A stretch of DNA of 64,000 bases from JAWLHK01 sp041690355 [NCBI: bacterium] (GTDB lineage: Bacteria; J088; JAWLBW01), in NCBI GenBank assembly GCA_041690355.1, contig JAWLHK010000011.1, positions 77,121-141,120 on the forward strand. Reading direction: 5' to 3'. The translations under genes were made by a program, and so were the position numbers. Under the pieces are notes generated by a model. The model saw nothing but the letters and a program-made list of their open reading frames with translations. It did not search any database and was not told where the DNA came from. Shown here piece after piece: positions 1 through 8,346 of this stretch (positions are counted from its first letter, which is position 1; each line of letters begins with the position of its first letter).

Positions 1-1054
1 GCGGTACGTAGGCCGTATCCCTGAGAACGTCGACCGCGCCCACGCAGCCGACCCCTTCGCAGTCGCCCGTGAAGAAGAGCAGGTTCGTGGGGGGAAATGG
101 CGAGAGGCCTCCCGAGGCGAACAGACCGCCGATGCCGATCTGCGAAACCAGCTGATCGGTCTCGGCGTGAGCCTCGGGCGCGAAGGTGATCACTTCGCTC
201 CCGCCCTGCAGCCAGTTGGTGCCCACGACGGCCACCAGGTGCGAGCCGAAGCGGGCTTCGTCCGGCGAGGCGAGCACGGCCAGCCCCGTGGGCGACAGGT
301 ACGGCGAGACCGCCTGCAGGTTCATCCCGGCGACGGGACCCGCCACGCCCGAAAAGGCGTCGACGGAGAAGACGTGCGTAGCCCCCGCCTGCACGACGTA
401 GATCGACTCCCCCTCGGGATGGGCGGCGAGGGCAACCGGCGCCACGCCGAGATCGACCACCGTCGGGTCGGTCACGCTGTCGGAAATCGAGTGCAGGACA
501 AGATAGCCGGTCTCGTCGGTCGACCCCACGGCCCGGCGCGACGCCGAGACGGCCGCCCGTTTGGGACCGCTCAGATAGACGATGTCGAGAAAGACGTTTT
601 CATAGCCGCTCTCGGACAGCGACCGCCGCGTCACCTCGGTCGGCTGCGTACTCTCGTCCTTGTAGGCATACACGCCGAGCGCCGGGGATGCATCGAGGAT
701 GGCAAGCCGGCGTCCCGACTGACCCAGCTGCTCGTCGGTCACCGTGAAAATCACGTCGGCCCCTGAGCTGCTGCCGTTGACCGTGACGATGACCGGTCCG
801 GTCTTCGCCCCGTCAGGAACCAGCGCCGTGATGGCCGTGTCGGTGTGGGAGAGAAACTCGGGAACCTCGGCGCCGCCGATGGTCACGCTCACGTCGTCGG
901 TCTCGGTGCCGAACCCCGATCCGAGAATGACCACCGGGATGCCTACCGGCCCCTCGCCGGGGGTCACGCTGGCCACGATGGGGCCCAAACCGCCGCACGC
1001 CGCCGAGGCCATCCAAACGCAGGCCGTCGCAACCCGGATCCACAGGCTTTTCAT
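1..1054 (-). CDS. IPT/TIG-domain lipoprotein, 3' end cut by window edge
   Basis: Read from the sequence: ATG at 1054 preceded by GAGGGGAAGG, then an open frame to base 1 with no stop, so the C-terminus lies outside the window. The N-terminus (MKSLWIRVATACVWMASAAC) is a lipoprotein-type signal with a likely acylated Cys at residue 20. Residues about 25-105 read as an IPT/TIG immunoglobulin-like fold (SVTPGEGPVGIPVVILGSGF start, a typical TIG opening). The remainder has beta-rich stretches such as VVDLGVAPVALAAHPEGESI that look like beta-propeller (YVTN/NHL-like) repeats; this second part is inference. Probably an outer-membrane-anchored surface or periplasmic protein of unknown ligand. A good promoter lies just upstream (1087-1115). 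Confidence 0.75.
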   Translation of the reverse strand, partial: MKSLWIRVATACVWMASAACGGLGPIVASVTPGEGPVGIPVVILGSGFGTETDDVSVTIGGAEVPEFLSHTDTAITALVPDGAKTGPVIVTVNGSSSGADVIFTVTDEQLGQSGRRLAILDASPALGVYAYKDESTQPTEVTRRSLSESGYENVFLDIVYLSGPKRAAVSASRRAVGSTDETGYLVLHSISDSVTDPTVVDLGVAPVALAAHPEGESIYVVQAGATHVFSVDAFSGVAGPVAGMNLQAVSPYLSPTGLAVLASPDEARFGSHLVAVVGTNWLQGGSEVITFAPEAHAETDQLVSQIGIGGLFASGGLSPFPPTNLLFFTGDCEGVGCVGAVDVLRDTAYVP

Positions 1055-1086
1055 ACGCCTTCCCCTCGAAATGCAATTACCGAGTT

Positions 1087-1115
1087 ATTCTATTCCCCGC
1101 CGCTCCCGGGGTCAA
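1087..1115 (-). promoter_or_regulatory. sigma70-type promoter of the IPT/TIG lipoprotein
   Basis: On the minus strand TTGACC (1115-1110), a 17-bp spacer and TAGAAT (1092-1087). The -10 matches 5/6 and the -35 5/6 of consensus. The start codon at 1054 lies about 33 bases downstream of the -10, behind a good Shine-Dalgarno. Confidence 0.6.
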
Positions 1116-1154
1116 ACCGGCGCCCGGCGACGGCCGTCGCGGCTGCGGCGCCGG

Positions 1155-2303
1155 CTACTCGCCGGCGAGATGGCGATTGATCGCCAGCAGGTCGGGGACG
1201 TCGTAGACGTCCTTGTCGAAGAAGGGGACCGGGCGCACGAGGCCGTTCGACCGATCGGCCAGCCGTTGAATCGATTTGTAATCGGCCGTGGCCAGCAGCA
1301 GAAAGCGATCCAGGTTATCGACCAGCCGGGTCCAGGTTTCCTTGCCGCCGGGGATGGGCGGGACATCCTGAGCGCGTAGACCGGCGACGACATCCTGGCG
1401 GCGGGCCAGTTCGATACCGTAGGTGCGCCGCACCCGGTTCACGATGAATCCGCCGAAGGGAAGTTTCATCTCGCGCAGGCGTTCGTAGAAGTGCAGCGTC
1501 TCTTCAATCCCGAGTTCATCGGGGGCGGTCACGATGACAAAGGTGACCTTGGGCGAGGCGAGCAGCACCTTGAGCGCCTGGCCCTGCCGCTGAAACTCCT
1601 CGAGCACGGCATCGAAATTCTGGAAGAAGTCGGCCAGGTCGTCAAGGAGCTGCGCGCCGGTCAGGCGCTTCAGGATCTCGAGAAAGGCCGTCCCGCTCTT
1701 CTGGAACAGCTTGTAGCCCACATTCTGCGAGCGGGCGCCCGGCTTGAAGAACCAGTCGACGATGCGGGCCGTGAAGAAGTCGGTGATCTTGGCCGGCGCC
1801 TCGAGAAAATCGAGGGCATGGCGCGCCGGCGGCGTGTCGAGCACGATCAAGTCGAACCGCCGCGAGGCGTGCAGGTCGGCCAGCTTCTGCATGGCCACGT
1901 ATTCCTGGCTCCCCCCCAGCGCGGTGGAAATGTTGTTGTAGAGGCGGTTCTCGAAGATCTTGCGCTTGATCTCTTCGTTGGGCGCATTGCGCTCGATGAG
2001 TTCGTCAAACGCACGCTTGACGTCGAGCATGAGCGCCGTGAGCGATCCCTTCATTTCGGCGCCTACGGTGGTGAACCGCTCGGGCTCGACGAGGTGCTCT
2101 TCGCCGCTCAGCTCGGCAATCCCTAGCGAATTGGCCAGGCGCTTGGCGGGATCGATGGTGCAGACGAGCACCTTTTTCCCGCGCAGCGCGGCACGGATGC
2201 CGATGGTCGCGCTCGTCGTCGTCTTGCCCACGCCACCCGAGCCGGCGCAGACGATCACTTCGTTGTTGTCGATGAGGGCATCGATGTCAAAGGTGCTCTT
2301 CAT
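1155..2303 (-). CDS. ArsA/GET3-family ATPase (second of pair)
   Basis: A 382-aa P-loop ATPase of the ArsA/GET3 (anion-transporting ATPase) family. Seen: deviant Walker A GSGGVGKTT at residues 21-29, the DPA motif in CTIDPAKRLANSLG near residue 50-60, and DTPPARHALDFL near residue 157, all hallmarks of ArsA. A GTG one codon upstream (2306) is possible, but the ATG at 2303 is preceded by GAGGAGG at a good distance. The start overlaps the stop of the upstream ArsA gene (TGATG), so the two are translationally coupled. No arsenic genes (arsB, arsR, arsC) are near, so an arsenite pump role is unlikely. A GET3-like chaperone or bacterial gliding/differentiation ATPase role is inference. Confidence 0.85.
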   Translation of the reverse strand: MKSTFDIDALIDNNEVIVCAGSGGVGKTTTSATIGIRAALRGKKVLVCTIDPAKRLANSLGIAELSGEEHLVEPERFTTVGAEMKGSLTALMLDVKRAFDELIERNAPNEEIKRKIFENRLYNNISTALGGSQEYVAMQKLADLHASRRFDLIVLDTPPARHALDFLEAPAKITDFFTARIVDWFFKPGARSQNVGYKLFQKSGTAFLEILKRLTGAQLLDDLADFFQNFDAVLEEFQRQGQALKVLLASPKVTFVIVTAPDELGIEETLHFYERLREMKLPFGGFIVNRVRRTYGIELARRQDVVAGLRAQDVPPIPGGKETWTRLVDNLDRFLLLATADYKSIQRLADRSNGLVRPVPFFDKDVYDVPDLLAINRHLAGE

Positions 2304-3253
2304 CACGCAAGCGCCTCCTCGAGACGCGCCGACAGGGTATCGATGGCCGACCGGTCGAAACGCTCGCCGAAAATGAAGGGGAGCTCGACGCGCGGGGCCG
2401 GAACGGCCTCGGCAAGCCGTTCGATATGACGCCGGTTCAGCGCTTCGCGCGTCATCTCGGTGCGGGCGGCTTCGAGCAGCCCTTCGGCAATCTGCTCTTC
2501 AACCGGCAGGTCTTTGACCTTGCCGTCGCGCACGAAGGCCGCGGCATCACCCTCGAACAGGCGCGGATACACGGCATTCACGAAGACGTACCCGAAGGGT
2601 ACGCCCAGCATGTCATCGAGGCTGCGGTACAAATCGATCGTCTCGTTCACCGGCAGCTCCTCGGCCAGCGTGACGAGGTTGACCGAAGTCATGCGCGGAT
2701 CGAGAAAGAGGTCGCGCATCTGTTCGGCGCTCTTCGCAATCGGACCGACGCGCACCGTGTCGATGGCGGCCTGCGGGAGGCGCAGAAACGTGATGCCGTG
2801 CCCCGTCGCCGGCGCATCGACAATGATGCGGTCCCAGGCCGGCTTTCCGTTGCGCTGGCGATCCTGTTCGAGGTACCAGATCTTGCCGACGGCCACCAGA
2901 TCATCCATGCCCGGCAGCGCCTTGGTGAAGACCTTGAAGAAGTTGTTGTTGATGACGCGATCGTAGATGAGCTTGAACTTGAATACGATGCGCATGTACT
3001 CTTCGAGCGCCTCGCGCGGCGTGATGTTCAGCGCATACAGATTTTCGTCGAGGCGCACCGGATCATAACCGACATGCTGCACCCCGAAGAGAGGCGCCAT
3101 GCGCGAGCTGGCGTTCATCTCGACGAGCAGCACGCGTTTGCCCTGGCGCGCATGAAGGCGCCCGAGCGCAGCAGCCAGCGTGCTCTTGCCGACGCCGCCC
3201 TTGCCGGTAAAGAAAACGAGGCGTTTCTGCAGTAAGTCGTGAGCGGTTGCCAT
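2303..3253 (-). CDS. ArsA/GET3-family ATPase (first of pair)
   Basis: A 316-aa ArsA-family ATPase. Seen: FFTGKGGVGKST at residues 14-25 (deviant Walker A with the signature lysine), VEMNASSRMAPLFG at the position of the ArsA DPA switch, and VDAPATGHGITFL at the DTAPTGH-like motif. The start ATG at 3253 is chosen because the P-loop then falls at the usual distance from the N-terminus; a longer frame to 3403 would be antisense to the acyl-CoA ligase promoter and start. Adjacent non-identical ArsA pairs would be expected to form a heterodimer or a fused-like tandem (inference). The stop overlaps the start of the partner gene. Transcribed divergently from the acyl-CoA ligase. Confidence 0.85.
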   Translation of the reverse strand: MATAHDLLQKRLVFFTGKGGVGKSTLAAALGRLHARQGKRVLLVEMNASSRMAPLFGVQHVGYDPVRLDENLYALNITPREALEEYMRIVFKFKLIYDRVINNNFFKVFTKALPGMDDLVAVGKIWYLEQDRQRNGKPAWDRIIVDAPATGHGITFLRLPQAAIDTVRVGPIAKSAEQMRDLFLDPRMTSVNLVTLAEELPVNETIDLYRSLDDMLGVPFGYVFVNAVYPRLFEGDAAAFVRDGKVKDLPVEEQIAEGLLEAARTEMTREALNRRHIERLAEAVPAPRVELPFIFGERFDRSAIDTLSARLEEALA

Positions 3254-3334
3254 GCGAGACGGACCCGGAAAAGCGGAGAAAAGGGTCAGTATACCAGCCG
3301 GCGCATCCTCCCTCCAGCCGACCGTTCTGCCGAG

Positions 3335-3364
3335 TGGACAGCTTCGCGAACCATCGACTATAAT
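3335..3364 (+). promoter_or_regulatory. promoter of acyl-CoA ligase
   Basis: TGGACA (3335-3340), an 18-bp spacer, and a perfect TATAAT (3359-3364). The start codon at 3402 lies 38 bases downstream with AGAGGA in between. It sits in the 148-bp divergent gap opposite the ArsA pair. Confidence 0.65.
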
Positions 3365-3401
3365 GCGCCTTTGCGCGTCTCCACAGAGGAACCGACACCG
3401 C

Positions 3402-5195
3402 ATGACCTATCAGAGCATCCCCGACCTGTTTCTGCAGAGCTGCGCCCGCGGCGGCGATCGCATCGCGTTGCGCCACAAGGTCGGCGGCCGCTGGGAAGGG
3501 GTGTCGTGGCGACGCTTCGAAGAAACGGTCCGTAACGTCGCCAAGGGGCTACTGGCCCTCGGCCTGCAGAAGGGAGACCGGGCGGCCATTCTCTCGAACA
3601 CGCGCATCGAGTGGGTCTTTGCCGACCTGGGCATCATCTGCGCGGGCGCCACGACGGTGCCCATCTACCAGAGCAGCCTGTCGGCCGACGTCCGCTACTA
3701 CCTCGAAGACTCCGGCTCGTCGGTCGTCTTCGTCGAAGACGAAAAGCAGCTCTTGAAAGTGCTCGAGGTGCGCGGCAGCCTGCCTGCGCTGCAGAAAATC
3801 GTTCTCCTCTCGGGCCACAAGCCAAGCGATCCGACCGTTCTGCACTTCGGCGAGCTCGTCGAGCTGGGGCGCCGGCAGGCCGAAGAGCCGCTCGAGCGCG
3901 CCCTCGAAGCCGCCGGGGGCGAGGATCTGGCCTCCATCGTCTATACCTCGGGCACGACCGGCCCCCAGAAAGGGGCCATGCTCACCCACGAGGGCTTTCT
4001 TTTCGTTGCCGAAGGCATTGAAACGATCATCCGGCGCGGCCCGGCCGATGAAACACTCCTCTACCTGCCGCTCGCCCACATCTTCGCCCGCATCGTCGAG
4101 TTTGTCTGCATCCGCGGCACGATCACCATCGCCTTCGCCGAGAGCATCGACAAGCTGATGGACAATCTGGGGGAAGTGCGCCCGACGTTCATGGGAAGTG
4201 TTCCGCGCATCTACGAAAAAGTCTACGCCAGAATCCAGGCCGACATGGACGAGGCCGGCGGTGCCCGCAAGCGCATTTTCGACTGGGCCGTCGGGGTTGG
4301 CCGTGACGTCAGTCGGCACATCCAGAAGCGCGAACCGATCCCGCCGGTCACGCAGCTGCAGTACCGCCTCGCCCGCAAGCTCGTGCTCTCGAAAATCAAG
4401 GATCGCTTCGGCGGACGCCTCGATTTCTTCGTGAGCGGCGGCGCGCCCCTGGGCAAGGAGATTGCAGAATTCTTTCATGCCGCCGGCATCCTCATTCTCG
4501 AGGGCTACGGCCTTACCGAGACGACGGCCGTCACGAACGTAAACCGCCCCGACAATTACAAGTTCGGTACCGTCGGGCAGCCGATTGCAGGGGTCGAGCA
4601 GAAAATCGCGCCGGACGGCGAGATTCTGAGCCGCTCGAAGGGGATCATGCGCGGCTACTTCAACCGTGAAGAAGATACGGACGAGGTCATCGACGGCGAG
4701 GGCTGGTTTCACACCGGCGACATCGGCGAATACGACGACGAGGGCTTCCTGCGCATCACCGACCGCAAGAAGGATATCATCGTGACCGCCGGGGGCAAGA
4801 ACGTTTCGCCTCAGAACATCGAGAACCATCTGAAGACGAACGTCTTCATCAGTCAGGCCATGGTGTACGGCGACCGGCGCAAGTATGTGACGGCGCTCAT
4901 TACGCTGAATCCGGATGAGGTCGCGCGTTTTGCAGACCAGGAGCGCATCCCGTACGAAACCGTGCGCGACCTCTACCCGCATCCGGCCGTGAACAAACGG
5001 GTCGCCGACATCATCGACGAGAAGAACCGCAACCTGGCCAGCTACGAGACGATCAAGAAGTTCACGATCGTTCCGGACGATTTCTCCCAGGAAGCCGGCG
5101 AGCTGACGCCGACGCTCAAGGTGAAGCGAAAGTTCGTGGCCCAGAAGTACCGCCACCTGATCGACGCCATGTACGACGAGCGCGTCATCGATTGA
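3402..5195 (+). CDS. long-chain acyl-CoA synthetase (AMP-forming)
   Basis: A 597-aa ANL-superfamily adenylating enzyme that would activate fatty acids to acyl-CoA via acyl-AMP. Seen: P-loop-like YTSGTTGPQKGAMLTH near residue 180, GYGLTETTAV near 367, the hinge DRKKDIIVTAGGKNVSP near 454, and the catalytic-lysine region LTPTLKVKRK near 573. Length and motif order match the FadD15/FAA1-like long-chain group (roughly 600 aa). The start at ATG 3402 has AGAGGA upstream; the frame stays open to 3252 but that part overlaps the promoter. Its last 11 bases overlap the convergent histidine kinase gene. Chain-length specificity cannot be read from sequence. Confidence 0.92.
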   Translation: MTYQSIPDLFLQSCARGGDRIALRHKVGGRWEGVSWRRFEETVRNVAKGLLALGLQKGDRAAILSNTRIEWVFADLGIICAGATTVPIYQSSLSADVRYYLEDSGSSVVFVEDEKQLLKVLEVRGSLPALQKIVLLSGHKPSDPTVLHFGELVELGRRQAEEPLERALEAAGGEDLASIVYTSGTTGPQKGAMLTHEGFLFVAEGIETIIRRGPADETLLYLPLAHIFARIVEFVCIRGTITIAFAESIDKLMDNLGEVRPTFMGSVPRIYEKVYARIQADMDEAGGARKRIFDWAVGVGRDVSRHIQKREPIPPVTQLQYRLARKLVLSKIKDRFGGRLDFFVSGGAPLGKEIAEFFHAAGILILEGYGLTETTAVTNVNRPDNYKFGTVGQPIAGVEQKIAPDGEILSRSKGIMRGYFNREEDTDEVIDGEGWFHTGDIGEYDDEGFLRITDRKKDIIVTAGGKNVSPQNIENHLKTNVFISQAMVYGDRRKYVTALITLNPDEVARFADQERIPYETVRDLYPHPAVNKRVADIIDEKNRNLASYETIKKFTIVPDDFSQEAGELTPTLKVKRKFVAQKYRHLIDAMYDERVID

Positions 5196-6402
5196 CCGAG
5201 CCGCCGTCCCGTGCGGGGAGCCGCGGGATCGCCAGGTTTTCGTCGGCCTCGTGCCCCTCATGGCGCGCGGGCTGAGGCCGCCAGGGAAAGCGGATGATGG
5301 CGTCGGTCCCCTCTCCCACGCGGCTTTCGAGCTTCAGGTCGCCCCCCCACAGGCGCAGAATCTGCCGGCTCAGATACAGCCCCAGGCCGAACCCTTGCGC
5401 GAGCGGGCGGCTCGTGACGTTGGTCGCGCGCACGAACCGCTCGCCGATGCGCGGCAGGTCGGGCTCGGGAATGCCGATGCCCTGGTCGCGCACCGCCACC
5501 ACGACGCTGTCGCCGTCGAGCGCCAGACGGAGCCCGACCGGCCCGTCGCTGTACTGCAGCCCGTTGAGGATCAGCTCCCGGAGCACCTGCCCGAAGCGAT
5601 CCGGATCGAGGACGGCCCCCAGCGGCTCGGCTTCGACCGTGAGTTCCCGGTCGGGAAACCGTTCACGCAGCTGCGCAGCCGTCTGCTCGGCCAGAGTATC
5701 GAGGCGCACGGCTTCGGGGTGGTTGCGCAGCCGGCCGGTGCCCAGCCGGGCGACGTCGAGCAGCTGGTTGACGAGGTGCACGAGCCGGTTGCTCTGTTCG
5801 ACGACGGGACGGGCGATCTCGGGTTTCACGGGACGTCCGCTCTGGACGTACATCTCGAGCAATTCCGCATATCCCTTGATGGCCGTGATCGGCGTTTTGA
5901 GTTCGTGTGCAGCCTTGTTCATGAATTCGGCCTGCCCGTACGGCTCTTCGGCCCAGACCGTCACGTCGTGAACCATATGAAGCACGAGCCGCCGGCCGGT
6001 GCCGCTGTAGGGAACCGCGGTCCACTGCAGGATCCGGCCGTCGTCGCTGCGCAACTGGCGTTCGGCCCGCACGACGCCGCGCTCGACGGCGTCAGACGGA
6101 GACTCGACGAGACGCTCGCGGGGCTGGCTTACCTGGCGCGCTATCCAGTCGGCGACGGGCCGGGCGCCGGGCGCCGCATGGACGTCGGAGTCGCGATCGA
6201 GCTCGCGACGCCAGGCCTCGTTGCGATAGACGAAGACCCCTCGCTCCGAAAGGGCCAGCGGCTCGGGCAGGCTGTCGAGCATCTCGAGCCGGGATACCGC
6301 CCGGAGATCGCGCTCGCGACCCGAAAAGAGCATCTGGACGAGGCCGAAGGCAAGGCCGGCGAGCAGCGCCCCGAGGGCGAAGCCGAGAAGAAATGTCAGC
6401 AT
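5185..6402 (-). CDS. membrane sensor histidine kinase
   Basis: A 405-aa kinase. Seen: one N-terminal transmembrane helix (LTFLLGFALGALLAGLAFGL), a PAS-like region (about residues 40-130), the HisKA box AAHELKTPITAIKGY with the phospho-accepting His near residue 166, and an HATPase domain with N box (LILNGLQYS) and G boxes (DQGIGIP, GFGLGLYL). It lacks a sizeable periplasmic sensor, so it probably senses a cytoplasmic or membrane signal through PAS. The family autophosphorylates on His and passes phosphate to a response regulator. No regulator is adjacent, so it is an orphan; stand-alone receivers elsewhere in the window are possible partners (inference). Convergent, 11-bp overlap with the acyl-CoA ligase. 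Confidence 0.9.
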   Translation of the reverse strand: MLTFLLGFALGALLAGLAFGLVQMLFSGRERDLRAVSRLEMLDSLPEPLALSERGVFVYRNEAWRRELDRDSDVHAAPGARPVADWIARQVSQPRERLVESPSDAVERGVVRAERQLRSDDGRILQWTAVPYSGTGRRLVLHMVHDVTVWAEEPYGQAEFMNKAAHELKTPITAIKGYAELLEMYVQSGRPVKPEIARPVVEQSNRLVHLVNQLLDVARLGTGRLRNHPEAVRLDTLAEQTAAQLRERFPDRELTVEAEPLGAVLDPDRFGQVLRELILNGLQYSDGPVGLRLALDGDSVVVAVRDQGIGIPEPDLPRIGERFVRATNVTSRPLAQGFGLGLYLSRQILRLWGGDLKLESRVGEGTDAIIRFPWRPQPARHEGHEADENLAIPRLPARDGGSVNR

Positions 6403-6543
6403 ACCGCAGGTTCAGTCTCAGACAGGGGGGGCCGGTGCAGCCATGCCGGGCGCTCGCCCTGCGGGCCCCCGCGGTACCGGCCCGGCCCGGCGAGTCTGTA
6501 CGCTGGAGACAAGGCCGCGACGACGCGCCCTGGAGGTCAGACC

Positions 6544-6921
6544 ATGCCGTGCCGGATGTGCATCCATTTTCTCGCCGGACACCGTGAACCCGAAGACGGC
6601 TGGTGCCGGCTCAAGAGCGATGCCACGGCCAACCCGGTCCAGACCCGGGGGGGAGACCTCTGCGAATTCTTTGAAATCGACCCCAACAGCGCCGAAGACA
6701 TGCAGATGGTGCTGTGCCGGCACTGCGGCGGCGTGACCTTCGCCGCGGGCGAGCTCGAAATCTGCGACATCTGCACGGACAAGTTCAATCTGCAGCAGTT
6801 TTTTCGCGAAGAAGGCTCGCACGTCGAGAGCGTGATGCGCTTCAACTGCAACCGCCCCTACCGCGAGCGCTGGCTCAAGCAGCGGCTCGAGGTCAAGCAG
6901 GGGGGCAAGCTCGCGCGATAG
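6544..6921 (+). CDS. small cysteine-rich putative metal-binding protein
   Basis: A 125-aa protein that I do not recognise as a named family. Start ATG 6544 has GGAGG 8 bases upstream. Cysteines at 3, 6, 21 and 40 make one group and those at 58, 61, 74 and 77 make a clear CxxC...CxxC zinc-ribbon-like group (CRHCGG, ICDIC); Cys102 is extra. No signal peptide or membrane segment. The pattern suggests two zinc or Fe-S sites in a cytoplasmic protein. It stands alone between the histidine kinase (divergent) and hflX. Confidence 0.75.
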   Translation: MPCRMCIHFLAGHREPEDGWCRLKSDATANPVQTRGGDLCEFFEIDPNSAEDMQMVLCRHCGGVTFAAGELEICDICTDKFNLQQFFREEGSHVESVMRFNCNRPYRERWLKQRLEVKQGGKLAR

Positions 6922-6932
6922 CCTCTCCGGCC

Positions 6933-6961
6933 TGCGACGCCGCCCCCGCCTGTGGTATAAT
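6933..6961 (+). promoter_or_regulatory. extended -10 promoter of hflX
   Basis: A perfect TATAAT at 6956-6961 preceded by TGG (6953-6955), an extended -10. The -35 region TGCGAC (6933-6938) is weak, as is usual for extended -10 promoters. It lies 34 bases upstream of the ATG at 6995. Confidence 0.55.
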
Positions 6962-6994
6962 CCAGCATTCAGCCAGCATCAGGCCAGCATCAGG

Positions 6995-8344
6995 ATGGCG
7001 GTCGCCGGAGCCCCTCCGGCGCGTCTTCACGAGGGTTGCACGGACATCTTGACCGAAGAAAAAAAGCTCAATCTCCACCGCGCTTATCTCATCGCGGTTC
7101 GCGACCGGTCGACCCCGGTTCAGGAAGCCGAAGACGAGCTGCAGGAACTTGAGGTTCTGGCGCAGGCCATCGATTACGACATCGCCGGGCACACGGTGCA
7201 ACGGGTCACCCAGTTCCACCCCAAGTACCTGATGGGTTCGGGGCTTGCCGAAAGCCTCGGCGACAAGCTGCGCGCGCTCGACGCCGGCGCCCTGCTCGTC
7301 GACGGCGATCTCTCACCCGCGCAGGAGCGCAACCTCGAGAAGATTACAGGCGCCGCCGTTTACACGCGCACCGACGTCATTCTCGAAATCTTCGCCCGCC
7401 GCGCCCAGACGCGCGAGGGTAAACTGCAGGTCGAACTGGCGCGCCTCGAATACGCTCTGCCCCGCATGGTCGGCATGTGGAGCCACTTCGGGCGCATGAT
7501 GGGCGGCATCGGCGGCCGCGGCGGCGAAGGCGAGACCCAGCTCGAAGTCGACCGCCGCAAAGCGCGCATCCGCATCAACCAGCTGCGGCGCGAACTCGAC
7601 CAGGTGCGCCACACGCGCCGCGAACATCGCAAGCAGCGGGCGCGCCGCGAAATTCCCCGGTTTGCCCTCGTCGGCTATACGAACGCGGGCAAGAGCAGCC
7701 TGCTCAACCGGCTGACGGCCGCCGGCGCGCTCGAAGCCGATCAGCTGTTCGCCACCCTGGACCCGCTCACCGAGCGCCTGCAGCTTCCGAACCGGCAGAC
7801 CGTGCTCGTCAGCGACACCGTCGGGTTCGTGCGCCGCCTGCCGCACACGCTGGTCGACGCCTTCAGGGCGACGCTCGAAGAGGTCAACGAGGCCGACGTC
7901 CTGCTGCACGTCGTCGACGGCAGCGACCCCGAGGCCGAGACCAAAATCGAGACCGTGCGCGACGTTCTCCGGGAGATCGGCGTCGAGGACAAGCCCGCCA
8001 TTCTCGTCATCAACAAGCTCGACACCATGGGCGACCAGCTCGTACCGGCCTGGTACGCCGACGACGAGATGGAGATCGTGGCCGTCTCAGCGCGCACGGG
8101 CCGCGGCGTCGAAGATCTGCTGGCCGCCATGGAGCGCGCCCTCGAGGGGCAGCGTAACCGGGTGCACCTGCGCATCCCCTATGCCGAGGGCAAGGCGCTC
8201 GCCGATATCCTCGCCCACGGTGAAATCTTTTCGCGCCGCGATCTGGACGACGCCGTCGAACTCGACGTCCGGCTGAGCCGCATCCTCGCCGGCCGGTACC
8301 GCAACTTCGTCTCGGCCCTGCCGACCGACAACGCCCACGGGTAA
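6995..8344 (+). CDS. hflX: GTPase HflX
   Basis: A ribosome-associated GTPase that in studied species splits stalled or heat-damaged 70S ribosomes. Seen: the N-terminal HflX domain ending in LSPAQERNLE, the glycine-rich linker GGIGGRGGEGETQLEVDRR, a coiled-coil with many Arg, then the G domain: G1 GYTNAGKSS, G3 DTVGF, G4 NKLD, G5 SARTG. The ATG at 6995 gives 449 aa, but its first 18 residues have no homology feel and encode a perfect hairpin (7004-7020). An in-frame TTG at 7048 (then TEEKKLNLHRAYLIAV) may be the true start, giving 431 aa. Followed 2 bases later by the next gene. Confidence 0.92.
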   Translation: MAVAGAPPARLHEGCTDILTEEKKLNLHRAYLIAVRDRSTPVQEAEDELQELEVLAQAIDYDIAGHTVQRVTQFHPKYLMGSGLAESLGDKLRALDAGALLVDGDLSPAQERNLEKITGAAVYTRTDVILEIFARRAQTREGKLQVELARLEYALPRMVGMWSHFGRMMGGIGGRGGEGETQLEVDRRKARIRINQLRRELDQVRHTRREHRKQRARREIPRFALVGYTNAGKSSLLNRLTAAGALEADQLFATLDPLTERLQLPNRQTVLVSDTVGFVRRLPHTLVDAFRATLEEVNEADVLLHVVDGSDPEAETKIETVRDVLREIGVEDKPAILVINKLDTMGDQLVPAWYADDEMEIVAVSARTGRGVEDLLAAMERALEGQRNRVHLRIPYAEGKALADILAHGEIFSRRDLDDAVELDVRLSRILAGRYRNFVSALPTDNAHG

Positions 8345-8346
8345 GC

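Noticed and set aside
1155-3253. Arsenic resistance operon
   Set aside because: ArsA-family ATPases occur without arsB, arsC, arsD or arsR; family membership alone does not show arsenite export.
3549-5261. 570-codon antisense frame over the acyl-CoA ligase
   Set aside because: Same cause; every motif of the ligase is on the plus strand.
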